A stretch of DNA of 61,506 nt from Membranihabitans maritimus (GCF_021729145.1 NZ_JAJSLW010000006.1:259025-320530); one strand, 5' to 3'; counted from the first letter of the stretch, positions 26,326-35,669 are shown. Made by a program: numbers and translations. The notes: generated by a model from the sequence alone, not told the origin.

Positions 26326-26344
26326 AAATGAATTCAATTCATTT
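26326..26344. promoter_or_regulatory. 19-bp palindrome upstream of the LOG-family gene
   Basis: AAATGAATT (26326-26334) and AATTCATTT (26336-26344) form a perfect inverted repeat around a single C. The near-zero loop makes an RNA hairpin unlikely and a dimeric protein-binding site more likely. It is 52 bp before the LOG ATG and 38 bp past the stop of the next USP. Confidence 0.3.
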
Positions 26345-26381
26345 CTTATCAATAACAATATATGACAAAAAGACGATCAAC

Positions 26382-27194
26382 TCAAAACACCAATAATGGA
26401 ATTCTGCTTTTAATCAAAAGTTTACGAGTAACACTTGAATGGTATAGACGCTCCCAAAATCCCCTGTTTGGCTTATATACTGCAATAAGATCAATGTTAT
26501 GACTCTCAAGATAATTCAAAATTCCTTTCTCAACGGAATCAGCACTCGTCACAATAAACTCCATTTCCGCAAACGGCTTATTGTGCACCCGTGACTCCAA
26601 AACCGACTCATCTTCAGTTACATGGATCATATTAACCTCCGGATTATCAAATAATTCCCAAAAATTATAAAGCCATTCCAATGCCTTCTTTTCTTGGCCT
26701 TCCAATCGATCATCAATATTCATATTGGTTGGAAACAAAATTGATTTAAAATCAGAATACTTGGCACCATTAGGGATAGCTAAAACGGGTATATCTGATT
26801 TTTGAATCGTATGAGCTGTAGAACTACCAATAATCTTATCAAAGAGGCTGTATTTTTGCCTCATGGCCATTATAATAAAATCTACTCCCTCCTCTTCTGC
26901 TAATTCTGATATTTCCGTAGATGGATAGGCACCGTGAACAGCGTGAACATTCCCGCGTTGCTCTTTAGGAAATTGTTCCAGGACATCTCTAAGTTGTTTT
27001 TTAACCGCATGTCTACGCTCCTTGATCATGTCGATCATGGCCTTATGAGTAACAGCTGATGCTATCGGAATAGGTATGTCAAATACATGAATCAAATCTA
27101 CCTCTATTTCTCGACCTTCGATCATTTCAGCTAAGAATGATAAAGCTCCCTCTGCACTGTCTGAAAAATCTGTTGCGAATAATACTTTGCGCAT
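26382..27194 (-). CDS. Universal stress protein, tandem domains
   Basis: The 270-residue protein starts MRKVLFATDFSDSAEGALSFL. Its first domain ends VDFIIMAMRQKYSLFDKIIGSSTAH, in which the first Gly of the ATP loop is Ala but the GSS is kept. The second domain starts near SILFPTNMNIDD and ends LIKSRIPLLVF. It stands alone between the LOG gene and the rhamnosidase gene. Its promoter has an FNR-like box at 27295-27308 and a TAATTTTT -7-like element (27271-27264) at the same spacing seen for the other two members, so I infer that it is part of the same regulon. Confidence 0.88.
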   Translation of the reverse strand: MRKVLFATDFSDSAEGALSFLAEMIEGREIEVDLIHVFDIPIPIASAVTHKAMIDMIKERRHAVKKQLRDVLEQFPKEQRGNVHAVHGAYPSTEISELAEEEGVDFIIMAMRQKYSLFDKIIGSSTAHTIQKSDIPVLAIPNGAKYSDFKSILFPTNMNIDDRLEGQEKKALEWLYNFWELFDNPEVNMIHVTEDESVLESRVHNKPFAEMEFIVTSADSVEKGILNYLESHNIDLIAVYKPNRGFWERLYHSSVTRKLLIKSRIPLLVF

Positions 27195-27263
27195 TGTTGA
27201 AATATTTTAATTTATCGTGAATTATTATGTTTCTTTACAGCGCTAAACTATCCTTAAAATACA

Positions 27264-27271
27264 AAAAATTA
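27264..27271 (-). promoter_or_regulatory. -7-like box of the usp at 27.2 kb
   Basis: The minus strand at 27271-27264 reads TAATTTTT, one mismatch from TAnnTTTG. It begins 30.5 bp from the centre of the FNR-like box; the corresponding distance at 22157 is 29.5 bp. Confidence 0.45.
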
Positions 27272-27294
27272 CTTGATTTTCCTTAACGGCACAA

Positions 27295-27308
27295 ATGATA
27301 TTAATCAA
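27295..27308. promoter_or_regulatory. FNR-like box upstream of the usp at 27.2 kb
   Basis: On the minus strand this reads TTGATTAATATCAT, matching TTGAT-N4-ATCAA at nine of ten positions and sharing the ATCAT half with the hsp20 and 22.1-kb boxes. Its centre is about 107 bp before the USP start codon. Confidence 0.66.
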
Positions 27309-27315
27309 TTATCCC

Positions 27316-30174
27316 CTACCGATCCGAAACCTTAATCTTATATTTACCTGATCCGGTCTTTACTATTGTCATATCAGCCCTCCGGTCAACAAATAAAAAT
27401 TTATCTGTTTTGATACCTTCCCCATTTATTGTTATTTTATCCATTTGCCCGGGTATACAAATATTTGCAGTGGTATTTACTGGTACTGTAATATCCATAA
27501 TCAAATCATTTCCCGTTTTTTCCCAGGCAGATTCTATTAAGCCGTTTATAGAATGGTAAGTTGCCGAGACATTTGACAATCCTTTCTGGGGTATAACTGG
27601 GTTAATAGAAAAACTGCGATATCCAGGATCTACAACCTGAATTCCAGCCATAAACTCAAACATCCATTCGCATACTGAGCCAAAAGCGTAATGGCTAAAT
27701 GAATTCATTGAGGCATTGTGAACAAATCCTTCATCCAGAGTATAACTATCCCACCGCTCCCATATTGAAGTGGCACCATTTACTACTTCAAAACCCAAGG
27801 ATGGATATTCCGTACTTAAAATTAAATCATAGGCCGTTTGGATATGCCCGGTAGTAGACAATGCTGGAAGCAAAGGTTTGAACCCCAAAAATCCCGTAGC
27901 CAGTTTTCCATCATTTCCAGCGACTAAATCGGATAACCAATCACCGGCCTTTCTCTTGTCCTCTCCTTCCACAAGTCCCATATATATAGCATTTGCATAG
28001 GCCGTTTGCGTATGTCCACGGAATCCCAGTTGACCGTCTACATACCCTGAGCCATCTCCGTATACTAAAGTATCCGTCACAAATTTTCCAGACTCATCGG
28101 TATAGTGCCTTACCATACTTTCTTTAATCTTTTTAAATAACTCTCTATAATTCCCAGCCTCTTCCTTCTTACCAATGGCATCGGCCATCGCTCCCATTAA
28201 TTCGGCACAATACGCATAATACATGGTAGCTAATAAATCAGGAGGTGTTTTTTTACCAACAGAAAGCCAATCACCAAATCCACCCTTGGGACTTATTTCT
28301 TCGAATGCCCCTTCCTCAAAAACATAATCTCCTCCACTCTTTTCTTTTAAAAATTCCATATACGCCACCATATTCTCCCAGGAACTCTTTACAATCTCGG
28401 TATCTCCATACGTTTCATATATTTCATATGGGCAGATGATACCGGCCTCTGACCATCCGGGTGAATATTTGTCCGTACCTCGGATAGCTGGAGTAGCCAA
28501 ATCGGTCTTGGGCATAGGGGCATAAATCGGATACGCACCATTTGACCATTGGGCATCGTTCAAATCTCTCACCCATTTTGTATAAAATGCGGCAACATCG
28601 GTATTGAAAGTCGCGGACTTCACATATATTTGAGCGTCACCGGTCCACCCTAATCTCTCATCTCTCTGGGGGCAATCCGTAGGAATATCGATATAGTTCG
28701 CGAACTGGGTCCAAACTATGTTACTATATAACTGATTTAACATGGGAGAATCTGTATCAAAATCACCTACTAATTTTGTATCTGAACTCAATGCCAATCC
28801 TGTTATTGTTCTATCACTCACCTCATCTAGACCGGAAACTTCTACATACTGAAACCCGTGAAAAGTAAACGTTGGCATCCAGGTTTCCCCGTTAGGGTCC
28901 CCTTTTAAAATATAATAATCCGTAGCTCTTGCCCTTCGCAAATTTTCAGTTACCAACCTTCCATCCGGATGCAACATTTCACCATATCTCAAAGTCACCG
29001 TATCACCTGGGTTCCCCTTTACTTTAAGCCGGATTATACCTGCAAAGTTTTGCCCCAAATCTACTATATGCTTCTTATCACCAGATGGAATTATTTCCCT
29101 GGGAGTAAATTCATCGATTACACGGACAGGATTTCCCGGGTATAATTCAATTTCTCTTTGCGGACTATCCTCAGAGGAAAGAACTTCCTCCCAATCGCTG
29201 TCATCGAACCCCGGTTTGTCCCAGCCAGCGATTTCCTTCCTCGCATCATACATTTCCCCTTGTAGCATATCCGATTCAATTAAAGGACTTGAACACCCTT
29301 TCCAATCTTTATCGGAAACTATATAATCAGTAGATCCATCTGTATACTCAATTCTCACTTGCGCTTTCATCAATGGAGTCCTACCGTAAAAATCCCTTAC
29401 TTTAGAGGTCCCTACCAATAAGGCATATCCCAGGTATCCCGAATACCATCCGTATGACAAATGAGCCCCAAGTGTATTTTCTCCCGGCTTGATTAAATCC
29501 GTAACATCATAAGCCTGATAGTAAACCCTTTCATTGTAATCGGTCCAACCCGGCACAAAATAGTCATCCCCTACTTTATTCCCATTGATCTTAAATTCAA
29601 CCAAACCTAATGCTGAAATATATAACCTGGCTGATTTGACTTCTTTTCGCAATTGAATATTCTTTCTCAAATAAGGAGTAGGAGGTAAATCGTATTCGCT
29701 GTCGGTAAAATTTTCCCGTAAATCCAGGCCAATCCAATCCGCTTTCCAATCCTTTTTTTCCAATAATCCCATTTCCCAGTACGCCATTTCACTCCATGGA
29801 CCGACATCGCCATTTTTATCCCACGCCCTTACCTTCCACCAAACGCGCATTCCCGAATGAAGCTCTTTTCCAGCGTACTTAATTTGATTGGTTGCAGAGG
29901 ACTCTATCTTCCCTGAATCCCAGGTATCCCCTTTTGAGGAGGCACAAAGGTCTTGGGAAGATGAGACAATTATTTGATAAGCACTTTGAAACTGGTTATT
30001 TACAGGTGATGTCAGTTCCCAACTTAATCTAGGCGAAATAACATCTACAAATGGATTGATTTTATACTCCGTTCGTAAATTGACCGGCAGAATACCCTCT
30101 GCGTACAAATTCATACCTATTATGAATAAAAAAACAGTCCAGATCGTCTTTTTTTTTGTTTGTCCCCACTCCAT
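27316..30174 (-). CDS. Alpha-L-rhamnosidase, GH78
   Basis: The 952-residue secreted enzyme (signal peptide to about residue 26) has the complete GH78 layout. It starts with an N-terminal fibronectin-like domain (LRTEYKINPFVDVISPRLSW) and a rhamnose-binding-type beta-sandwich with KNIQLRKEVKSARLYIS and GDDYFVPGWTDYNERVYYQ. The (alpha/alpha)6 catalytic domain carries the hallmark DCPQRDERLGWTGDAQIY and later NSFSHYAFGSVCEW. A C-terminal beta domain closes the protein. It removes terminal alpha-L-rhamnose from glycans in the periplasm or outside. It is downstream of a sugar-isomerase/ThuA/MFS group and SusCD, so a rhamnose-containing, possibly sulfated polysaccharide such as ulvan is a plausible substrate (inference). 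Confidence 0.92.
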   Translation of the reverse strand: MEWGQTKKKTIWTVFLFIIGMNLYAEGILPVNLRTEYKINPFVDVISPRLSWELTSPVNNQFQSAYQIIVSSSQDLCASSKGDTWDSGKIESSATNQIKYAGKELHSGMRVWWKVRAWDKNGDVGPWSEMAYWEMGLLEKKDWKADWIGLDLRENFTDSEYDLPPTPYLRKNIQLRKEVKSARLYISALGLVEFKINGNKVGDDYFVPGWTDYNERVYYQAYDVTDLIKPGENTLGAHLSYGWYSGYLGYALLVGTSKVRDFYGRTPLMKAQVRIEYTDGSTDYIVSDKDWKGCSSPLIESDMLQGEMYDARKEIAGWDKPGFDDSDWEEVLSSEDSPQREIELYPGNPVRVIDEFTPREIIPSGDKKHIVDLGQNFAGIIRLKVKGNPGDTVTLRYGEMLHPDGRLVTENLRRARATDYYILKGDPNGETWMPTFTFHGFQYVEVSGLDEVSDRTITGLALSSDTKLVGDFDTDSPMLNQLYSNIVWTQFANYIDIPTDCPQRDERLGWTGDAQIYVKSATFNTDVAAFYTKWVRDLNDAQWSNGAYPIYAPMPKTDLATPAIRGTDKYSPGWSEAGIICPYEIYETYGDTEIVKSSWENMVAYMEFLKEKSGGDYVFEEGAFEEISPKGGFGDWLSVGKKTPPDLLATMYYAYCAELMGAMADAIGKKEEAGNYRELFKKIKESMVRHYTDESGKFVTDTLVYGDGSGYVDGQLGFRGHTQTAYANAIYMGLVEGEDKRKAGDWLSDLVAGNDGKLATGFLGFKPLLPALSTTGHIQTAYDLILSTEYPSLGFEVVNGATSIWERWDSYTLDEGFVHNASMNSFSHYAFGSVCEWMFEFMAGIQVVDPGYRSFSINPVIPQKGLSNVSATYHSINGLIESAWEKTGNDLIMDITVPVNTTANICIPGQMDKITINGEGIKTDKFLFVDRRADMTIVKTGSGKYKIKVSDR

Positions 30175-30395
30175 GTTATTGACTAAAATTTAAGATTACT
30201 CATTACCTATGAGAACAAATATTATTCATTCTCCGCATTAAATTTAGAAAAGGTAAATCAGAGAAACCATAGGTAAGTATTTATTATTTAACCTCTTCTT
30301 TGTAGAAACACAGTCTGAAAAAGAGTGAATATTTAATTGGATCTACAGCGTTTAGGAAATGGCCGATCCGGAATTATTTATATCCCTTACATCCT

Positions 30396-31202
30396 TTATT
30401 TTTCGGCTATAATCCACTTTTTTATCCTGGGGTTAAAATCCTCTATATGCTCCCAGTGAAAGGCATGGCCTGCATCCTTATATACATATAAAGTCGAATG
30501 GGGGATTTCATCTGCTATTTCGCGCAACATCCAATCGGGTACAAACCGATCTTCCCCACCGCCAATTACGAGGGTAGGTTGTGATATTGAGCGCAACTCA
30601 TCAAACGTATTGTGAGCTATGCACGCATCAGCCTGTCCTTTGAGACCTAGTAAAGATTGGGGAACTTCTTCTGAAGAAGCAGTTTTTCGATCTTGTTGAA
30701 AGGTAATTAACTGCTTTTCATCATCCCAGGTCTTTTTTGAATAAATTAACTGTTGGATATAGTGAGCAAACTCCCCAGGTTCAAGCCTTTCTTTATAAAT
30801 TTTCATTAACTCAAATATGGAACTGGTTTTATTATCACAATAAGACCAGGTACACATCAACACCAGAGAACTCACTCTCTCTGGGAATAATATTGCTAAC
30901 TGTTGCGCAATAATACTTCCCATCGAGCACCCGATTACAGAGCAACTTTCAATATCCAAATGTTCCAGCAATCCGGCATAATCGGTTGCCATTTCAGCTG
31001 ATGAATAAGAACCTGGTGGAGCATCGGTTAATCCGACACCTCTATTGTCTGCTATAATACAATGAAAATATTGTGACCAGTAATTTAAGTGTTTCTCCCA
31101 AACTTCCCCTCGAGCAGTAATTCCCATAATTAGTAAAAGCGGTTCTCCTTCCCCTTTCTGGTCATAAAACATCCGGATTCCATTGACATTAGCAAAAGGC
31201 AT
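30396..31202 (-). CDS. Alpha/beta hydrolase
   Basis: The 268-residue cytoplasmic protein has the standard alpha/beta-hydrolase layout. The opening NGIRMFYDQKGEGEPLLLIMG is followed by the nucleophile elbow GCSMGS (Ser of CSMGS), the acid Asp in GGGEDRFVPDWM and the His in DAGHAFHWEH. It resembles 3-oxoadipate enol-lactonase-type enzymes. In this operon it may act as a sugar lactonase, but that is inference. It lies 11 bp after the upstream TIM-barrel gene and is thus part of the MFS-ThuA-epimerase operon or its second half. Confidence 0.8.
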   Translation of the reverse strand: MPFANVNGIRMFYDQKGEGEPLLLIMGITARGEVWEKHLNYWSQYFHCIIADNRGVGLTDAPPGSYSSAEMATDYAGLLEHLDIESCSVIGCSMGSIIAQQLAILFPERVSSLVLMCTWSYCDNKTSSIFELMKIYKERLEPGEFAHYIQQLIYSKKTWDDEKQLITFQQDRKTASSEEVPQSLLGLKGQADACIAHNTFDELRSISQPTLVIGGGEDRFVPDWMLREIADEIPHSTLYVYKDAGHAFHWEHIEDFNPRIKKWIIAEK

Positions 31203-31213
31203 ATTAAATTGTT

Positions 31214-32044
31214 TTATCGAATTTCCGGAATTAATGTATTGTGAATCCAGTCTCCATCATGCTCTGTAACCCAGTCCGGATCCTTTAGCGCTTCCTGGCC
31301 TTCATCCTCACAAACTATCCATCCATCGAATTCTATATCTTTAAGCCATTGAGTTATTTTAATGAGGTCAATTTTGCCCTTTCCCATTAATACGAATTCA
31401 GGATTACCATCCCAATCCTTATAGTGAAGATGATTGATTAGTGATTCATATTCTTTCATCTTTTCCAGTGGATCCATCCCCCCATTGATAATATGGCCTA
31501 CATCGGGGGTCCAACCCGTTACCGAAGCGTTAAGCCCCTCCAGGATCACTTTGTAATCCTCTTCAGTACGGGTAATTGATGTTTCTGGAGAATTAGGATG
31601 AAAACTACAGGTAACCCCCTTATCCGACGCTCTTTGCGAAACAGCATTTACATTTTTGATCAAGTTTTCTCTTCGTTTTACTAAATCCTTCCTACTGGTT
31701 GGCATTTGCACTGTACATAAAACGGCCCCTGGAAAGTTTTCCAACAATTCAATCGCTTCATCTGCTTCTCTGCGTTCAAATTCTGTCTCACCGTCATGGT
31801 TCCAGTCTAATACCAGGGATAATGCGGACAATTCTATACCTTCTTCATCCAATTTATCTGATAATCTCTCGCTATCCCTAAGCTCACCCATCCAGGAAAA
31901 GATGGGTTGAATTCCTTCAAAACCCGAACTAGAAATCACTTCTATCATGTGTCCCAATTTCCCTTCATATGCCTTGCCTTCATTCTTCATAAACCACGTG
32001 TACACTTCCGATCCAAATCGAAACGGTAATTCTTCAATCGTCAT
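31214..32044 (-). CDS. Sugar phosphate isomerase/epimerase-like TIM barrel (I)
   Basis: The 276-residue protein is of the xylose-isomerase-like AP endonuclease-2 fold. It has FGSEVYTWFM at the start, SSSGFEGIQPIF, CSFHPNSPETSITRTEEDYK with a probable metal Glu/His region, TGWTPDVGHIINGG with the metal Asp and His, and WIVCEDEG with the final Glu. Such enzymes interconvert keto or inositol-type sugars. It has no signal peptide and is cytoplasmic. It lies 11 bp after the second TIM-barrel gene and 11 bp before the alpha/beta hydrolase, so the three are co-transcribed. Confidence 0.8.
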   Translation of the reverse strand: MTIEELPFRFGSEVYTWFMKNEGKAYEGKLGHMIEVISSSGFEGIQPIFSWMGELRDSERLSDKLDEEGIELSALSLVLDWNHDGETEFERREADEAIELLENFPGAVLCTVQMPTSRKDLVKRRENLIKNVNAVSQRASDKGVTCSFHPNSPETSITRTEEDYKVILEGLNASVTGWTPDVGHIINGGMDPLEKMKEYESLINHLHYKDWDGNPEFVLMGKGKIDLIKITQWLKDIEFDGWIVCEDEGQEALKDPDWVTEHDGDWIHNTLIPEIR

Positions 32045-32055
32045 ATTTATTACTT

Positions 32056-32907
32056 TTAAAATCCGTGTTCAGATAATTTATTCTTTATTAATTCAAAACC
32101 TTTTTTTGCAACATCCCAGGGTTCGGAATATTCCCTCCATACATTAATTGAATTGGCAAAACCCGGATCATTCCTGGTGAATGCCTCAATCGTAAACCAT
32201 CCATCGTACCCTACTTCCCTGAGTGTGCTAAAGCTCTCATCAAAATCTATATGCCCTTCACCCGGTGTACCCCGGTCATTTTCACTGATGTGAACGTGTC
32301 CAAGCACAGGAGCTACCGTTTTGATGGCGTCGGCAACACTCTTTTCTTCGATATTGGCATGATGGGTATCAAAGTGAGCTTTCACATTTGGATGATTCAC
32401 CATATTAATCAACCCCGTCAATTGTTCCATCGTATTGCAAAGGTAACATTCAAAACGATTAATAGCTTCCGGAGTTAAAATAACATTGGCCTGTTTGGCA
32501 TATTCCCCCGCCTGATAAAGTATTTCAGCACTCCAGTGGTATTCATTTTCATCAGGTGCTTTATCCCTGAATGTAGCAAAAGCAGAGTGAAAAGGGCCAC
32601 ATATAAGATGGGAATCCATAGATTCTGCCCGATCAATAGCCCATTTTATTTGCTCCAAACCGGCATTTCTTGTTTTTGAATCCGGGCTTATAGGGTTTTG
32701 TTCCGGTCCAAGGCCCAACACACAAGTCACTTCAATTCCAATTTTCCTGCAAAAGTCTCCAAACTTTTGGTATTCCTTTTCGTTGTCGGTTCCATAAAAA
32801 CATTCAACACCATCATATCCAATTTCTTTCAGCCGTTCGACGACAGGATACATTTCCTCCGAAACAGAGGCAGACCAAGCCAGAATATTAAATCCAATTT
32901 TTGCCAT
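32056..32907 (-). CDS. Sugar phosphate isomerase/epimerase-like TIM barrel (II)
   Basis: The 283-residue protein belongs to the hydroxypyruvate isomerase / D-tagatose 3-epimerase group. Four metal-binding segments typical of that group are present in order: the Glu of LTPEAINRFE, the Asp of HFDTHHANIEE, the His of GHVHISENDRGTPGEGH and the Glu of FTIEAFTRND. The GEGHIDF motif is characteristic. It probably epimerises or isomerises a keto-sugar after transport. It is 11 bp from the following TIM-barrel gene and 71 bp from ThuA. Confidence 0.83.
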   Translation of the reverse strand: MAKIGFNILAWSASVSEEMYPVVERLKEIGYDGVECFYGTDNEKEYQKFGDFCRKIGIEVTCVLGLGPEQNPISPDSKTRNAGLEQIKWAIDRAESMDSHLICGPFHSAFATFRDKAPDENEYHWSAEILYQAGEYAKQANVILTPEAINRFECYLCNTMEQLTGLINMVNHPNVKAHFDTHHANIEEKSVADAIKTVAPVLGHVHISENDRGTPGEGHIDFDESFSTLREVGYDGWFTIEAFTRNDPGFANSINVWREYSEPWDVAKKGFELIKNKLSEHGF

Positions 32908-32978
32908 AATATAAAATATCTTTTAATTCTTAATTTTCAAGTTAAATCGTCTTTTTCTAAATTCCACACAATTACTGG

Positions 32979-33992
32979 TTATTTATAGAACTCCGGTTTT
33001 CTTCCTTTTTTATATTGATCAAAACCAAACATGGTCGGATTATAATCACCCACTATCTCTACATTCAATTCTTCGTCAATCTTATCTTCTCTGTCAATCG
33101 CCCAATAAGCTCCGTTAATGATCATTCTCCGGAGATCTTCACTTAACAGGTCTATTGAAGCACCCATAGTTGTAGCTAAGACCTTGCCCTCGTTACCATT
33201 TTCGATTTTATACGTTTTGGCCCAGGCAACTGGCATAATAGGTTTTTCCCAATTTACCGGTGCATCCGCCGTCATTCCATTAGTTGATTGCCCCCAGAGT
33301 AATACCTCTGAACCCTCCGGCACGTCTGTCAAACCATACACATCTGTAGGACCCCAAATGTCAACAACCCCTTTCAAAATTGGGTGGTCATTGCGCTTTG
33401 CAATTCCGTCTACTAATGCTCGTGTTCCTTCTTTTCCGTGAATCCCGTGATGATTAATCCAGGTTTCTCCTAATATTTTTTTACCAAATCCTCCATTCCA
33501 ACCTTCAGCTTTAGATGCAAAATCATACTTAGCATGGGGGCTTCCTTTATCCCGGCTATACCTGAATGCATGGGTAGAGGTCCTCAATCCAATAATCGGC
33601 TTGCCGGCTTTCAGGTAATCAGCAAAATAATCCATCTGCTCTTTGGGCAATTCCCTGAAGCGAATCAACATTATGACTAGATCAGCTGACTTCAAATGAT
33701 GCATCCCGGGGATATTGGTCTGATGATTGGGATTTATTTCCCCTGAACTTTCATCAATAGAAAAAAGTACAGTAGTCTTAAAACCATGATGGTGCGTCAA
33801 AATTTTTGCGAGCATCGGCATTCCTTCTTCTGAACGATATTCTTCATCTCCACTTATTAAGACCACATGCTTACCATTAGATTGTTTTGACTCCGGTTCG
33901 AAGTTCAGCCACCGAGGATCATTCTGGGCATTAATAGAAATAGCTATCGAAAAAACCAACAAGACTGCCGATATAATTTTAATTCCTTTCAT
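32979..33992 (-). CDS. ThuA-like domain protein, secreted
   Basis: The 337-residue protein has a cleavable signal peptide (to about INAQ22) and a class I glutamine amidotransferase-like ThuA domain: HVVLISGDEEYRSEEGMP, SADLVIMLIRFRELP, GKPIIGLRTSTHAFRY, and NHHGIHGKEGTRA. ThuA proteins are linked to trehalose and other disaccharide utilisation, where a 3-keto sugar pathway is suspected; the exact reaction is unknown. It is typical beside DUF1080, PVC-type dehydrogenases and TIM-barrel epimerases, all of which are in this window. The promoter region upstream holds the terminator of the MFS gene, so ThuA likely starts its own transcript. Confidence 0.85.
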   Translation of the reverse strand: MKGIKIISAVLLVFSIAISINAQNDPRWLNFEPESKQSNGKHVVLISGDEEYRSEEGMPMLAKILTHHHGFKTTVLFSIDESSGEINPNHQTNIPGMHHLKSADLVIMLIRFRELPKEQMDYFADYLKAGKPIIGLRTSTHAFRYSRDKGSPHAKYDFASKAEGWNGGFGKKILGETWINHHGIHGKEGTRALVDGIAKRNDHPILKGVVDIWGPTDVYGLTDVPEGSEVLLWGQSTNGMTADAPVNWEKPIMPVAWAKTYKIENGNEGKVLATTMGASIDLLSEDLRRMIINGAYWAIDREDKIDEELNVEIVGDYNPTMFGFDQYKKGRKPEFYK

Positions 33993-34186
33993 ATACTTTT
34001 TTATTTACCAATGAATATTCTGAAGTTCGTAAAAATTGTTGACATGATCGCAATTCCTTTACTTCACCTTTTTTGAATTCTATTTCGCCGGGACCATTAA
34101 AGTTAAATTAAGATAAAACGAATTTTACCTGCATTGCAGGAAAATAATAATTTGTTTAAAAATGACACCTACATCACGAAAAATAA
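33993..34186. other. thuA upstream region
   Basis: This stretch between the MFS terminator and ThuA holds a small palindrome, CCTGCATTGCAGG (34128-34140), but no TAnnTTTG match on the minus strand and no gene. Confidence 0.25.
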
Positions 34187-34220
34187 AAGCCGGGACTGAA
34201 ATCAGTGCAGTTCCCGGCTT
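34187..34220 (-). terminator. Rho-independent terminator after the MFS gene
   Basis: AAGCCGGGACTG (34187-34198) pairs with CAGTTCCCGGCTT (34208-34220) with one bulged base and a 9-nt loop. On the minus strand it is followed by TTTTATTTTT, as needed to end the MFS transcript. Confidence 0.88.
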
Positions 34221-34327
34221 AATACTTTTATTTACTTTATCCGACAAATATGTCCTATAGTATACAATTCACCAGCATTACTCTGGTTTATTCAAAAACA
34301 CATTTGCTCATTTGTCGATTCAAAAAA

Positions 34328-35557
34328 CTATGCCAATTCCAGTTCAGCTCTTTTATTTCTGCCTCTTTGCCAAAAGAAGAAAATCAGAAATAAGACGATC
34401 AAAATTCCTGGTAAAGACGCCATCTTCGCCAACGTAGCTTGTCCGGCTGCCAGTTCCAGTTCTGAACCGGTCAATCCTAACTCGGCATTCACAGCCCTCG
34501 AGCTATCTATCCATCCCCCAATAATGGGTTGGAAGATAGAGGAAGAGAACATACCTACTCCACCGAGAATAGACATTCCAAGCGCACCACTCAACGGCAC
34601 TTTTTTCGCAACTGCACCAATCATTACCGGCCAGAAAAAACATACCCCAATTGCAAATAAAATAGCTGCAACATATGCCATTCCTCCTGTGACCATACTA
34701 AACATATAAATGCCTAAAGTAGCAAAAATAGCTCCGCCCAATAGGACACCGGTTTGTCCTAATGTCCCGACAACCGGCCCCGCAAAAAATCGACCAACGG
34801 CCATCAATCCGGTCACCAACGCCAGGATCAACATAGGACTTGCACCACTATTAGCCATTATCATGCTCACCCACTGTTGAGGGCCGAATTCCGATATGGC
34901 TGTTAACGCCATACAACAGAACAAAAAGATATAGGTGGGAGTAAGCATAGCTTTAAAATTCTCTGACAATGAACGAACACCTTCCACACTCGGCTTGGGA
35001 AAATCTTTACCAAAAAACAATACTGCATATATTATTGTAGGGATTAATGTGACCCACATCTGGGCCTGCCATCCGGCTCCCCAATCAGTCATGAACTTTG
35101 ATATAAGACTTCCTACCACAATACCACCAGGGAACCACATATGGAATCGATTCAACATTTTATCCATTTTAACGCCCGAATACATGTCTGCGATCATAGG
35201 ATTACAGGCAGCTTCCGTACAACCATTACCGAATCCTATAAAAAGTGTAGACATTAAGAGTATCGTATAATTACCTGAATAAATAGTAAAAATTATTCCT
35301 AAGGTATGGGCGATAAAGGCAATTTGCATAATTCGCTTAGGGCCTACAATATGATAAAATAATCCTCCAAGGATCATGGATATTGGAAATCCCAAAAACC
35401 ACATGGTATTAATAAACCCAAGTTCGGTAGCACTCAAGCCAAACGATTCACCCAATTGGGGCAAAATACCCGCCCGAATTGAAAAGGTAAATGCAGTAGT
35501 TATCAGGGCAAAACAACTACCGTTAAAAAGGGCCGACTTGTTAATGTTTTCATTCAT
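34328..35557 (-). CDS. MFS sugar transporter
   Basis: The 409-residue protein has about 12 hydrophobic segments and resembles the sugar/NNP branch of the major facilitator superfamily. Its N-terminal half contains FINTMWFLGFPISMILGGLFY and VGPKRIMQI as the loop 2-3 equivalent, then GFGNGCTEAACNP. It should import the mono- or disaccharide products released in the periplasm by the rhamnosidase and sulfatases. It has its own promoter and terminator, so it may be a single-gene transcript between thuA and susD. The upstream palindrome at 35651 suggests control by a repressor. Confidence 0.82.
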   Translation of the reverse strand: MNENINKSALFNGSCFALITTAFTFSIRAGILPQLGESFGLSATELGFINTMWFLGFPISMILGGLFYHIVGPKRIMQIAFIAHTLGIIFTIYSGNYTILLMSTLFIGFGNGCTEAACNPMIADMYSGVKMDKMLNRFHMWFPGGIVVGSLISKFMTDWGAGWQAQMWVTLIPTIIYAVLFFGKDFPKPSVEGVRSLSENFKAMLTPTYIFLFCCMALTAISEFGPQQWVSMIMANSGASPMLILALVTGLMAVGRFFAGPVVGTLGQTGVLLGGAIFATLGIYMFSMVTGGMAYVAAILFAIGVCFFWPVMIGAVAKKVPLSGALGMSILGGVGMFSSSIFQPIIGGWIDSSRAVNAELGLTGSELELAAGQATLAKMASLPGILIVLFLIFFFWQRGRNKRAELELA

Positions 35558-35650
35558 TGATATTAATTTTGATTTTTTATTTAATTGCGTGTGAAAATTT
35601 GATTGTAAAAACGATCAACCAATATAAAAAAATGATTACCATTTTTTTTT

Positions 35651-35669
35651 AAAATCAAACCTTGATTTT
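35651..35669. promoter_or_regulatory. Palindromic operator-like site upstream of the MFS gene
   Basis: AAAATCAA (35651-35658) and TTGATTTT (35662-35669) are a perfect inverted repeat with a 3-bp spacer. It lies 6 bp downstream of a full-match -7 box, so a bound protein would cover the start point and repress. The regulator is not encoded next to it. Confidence 0.4.
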
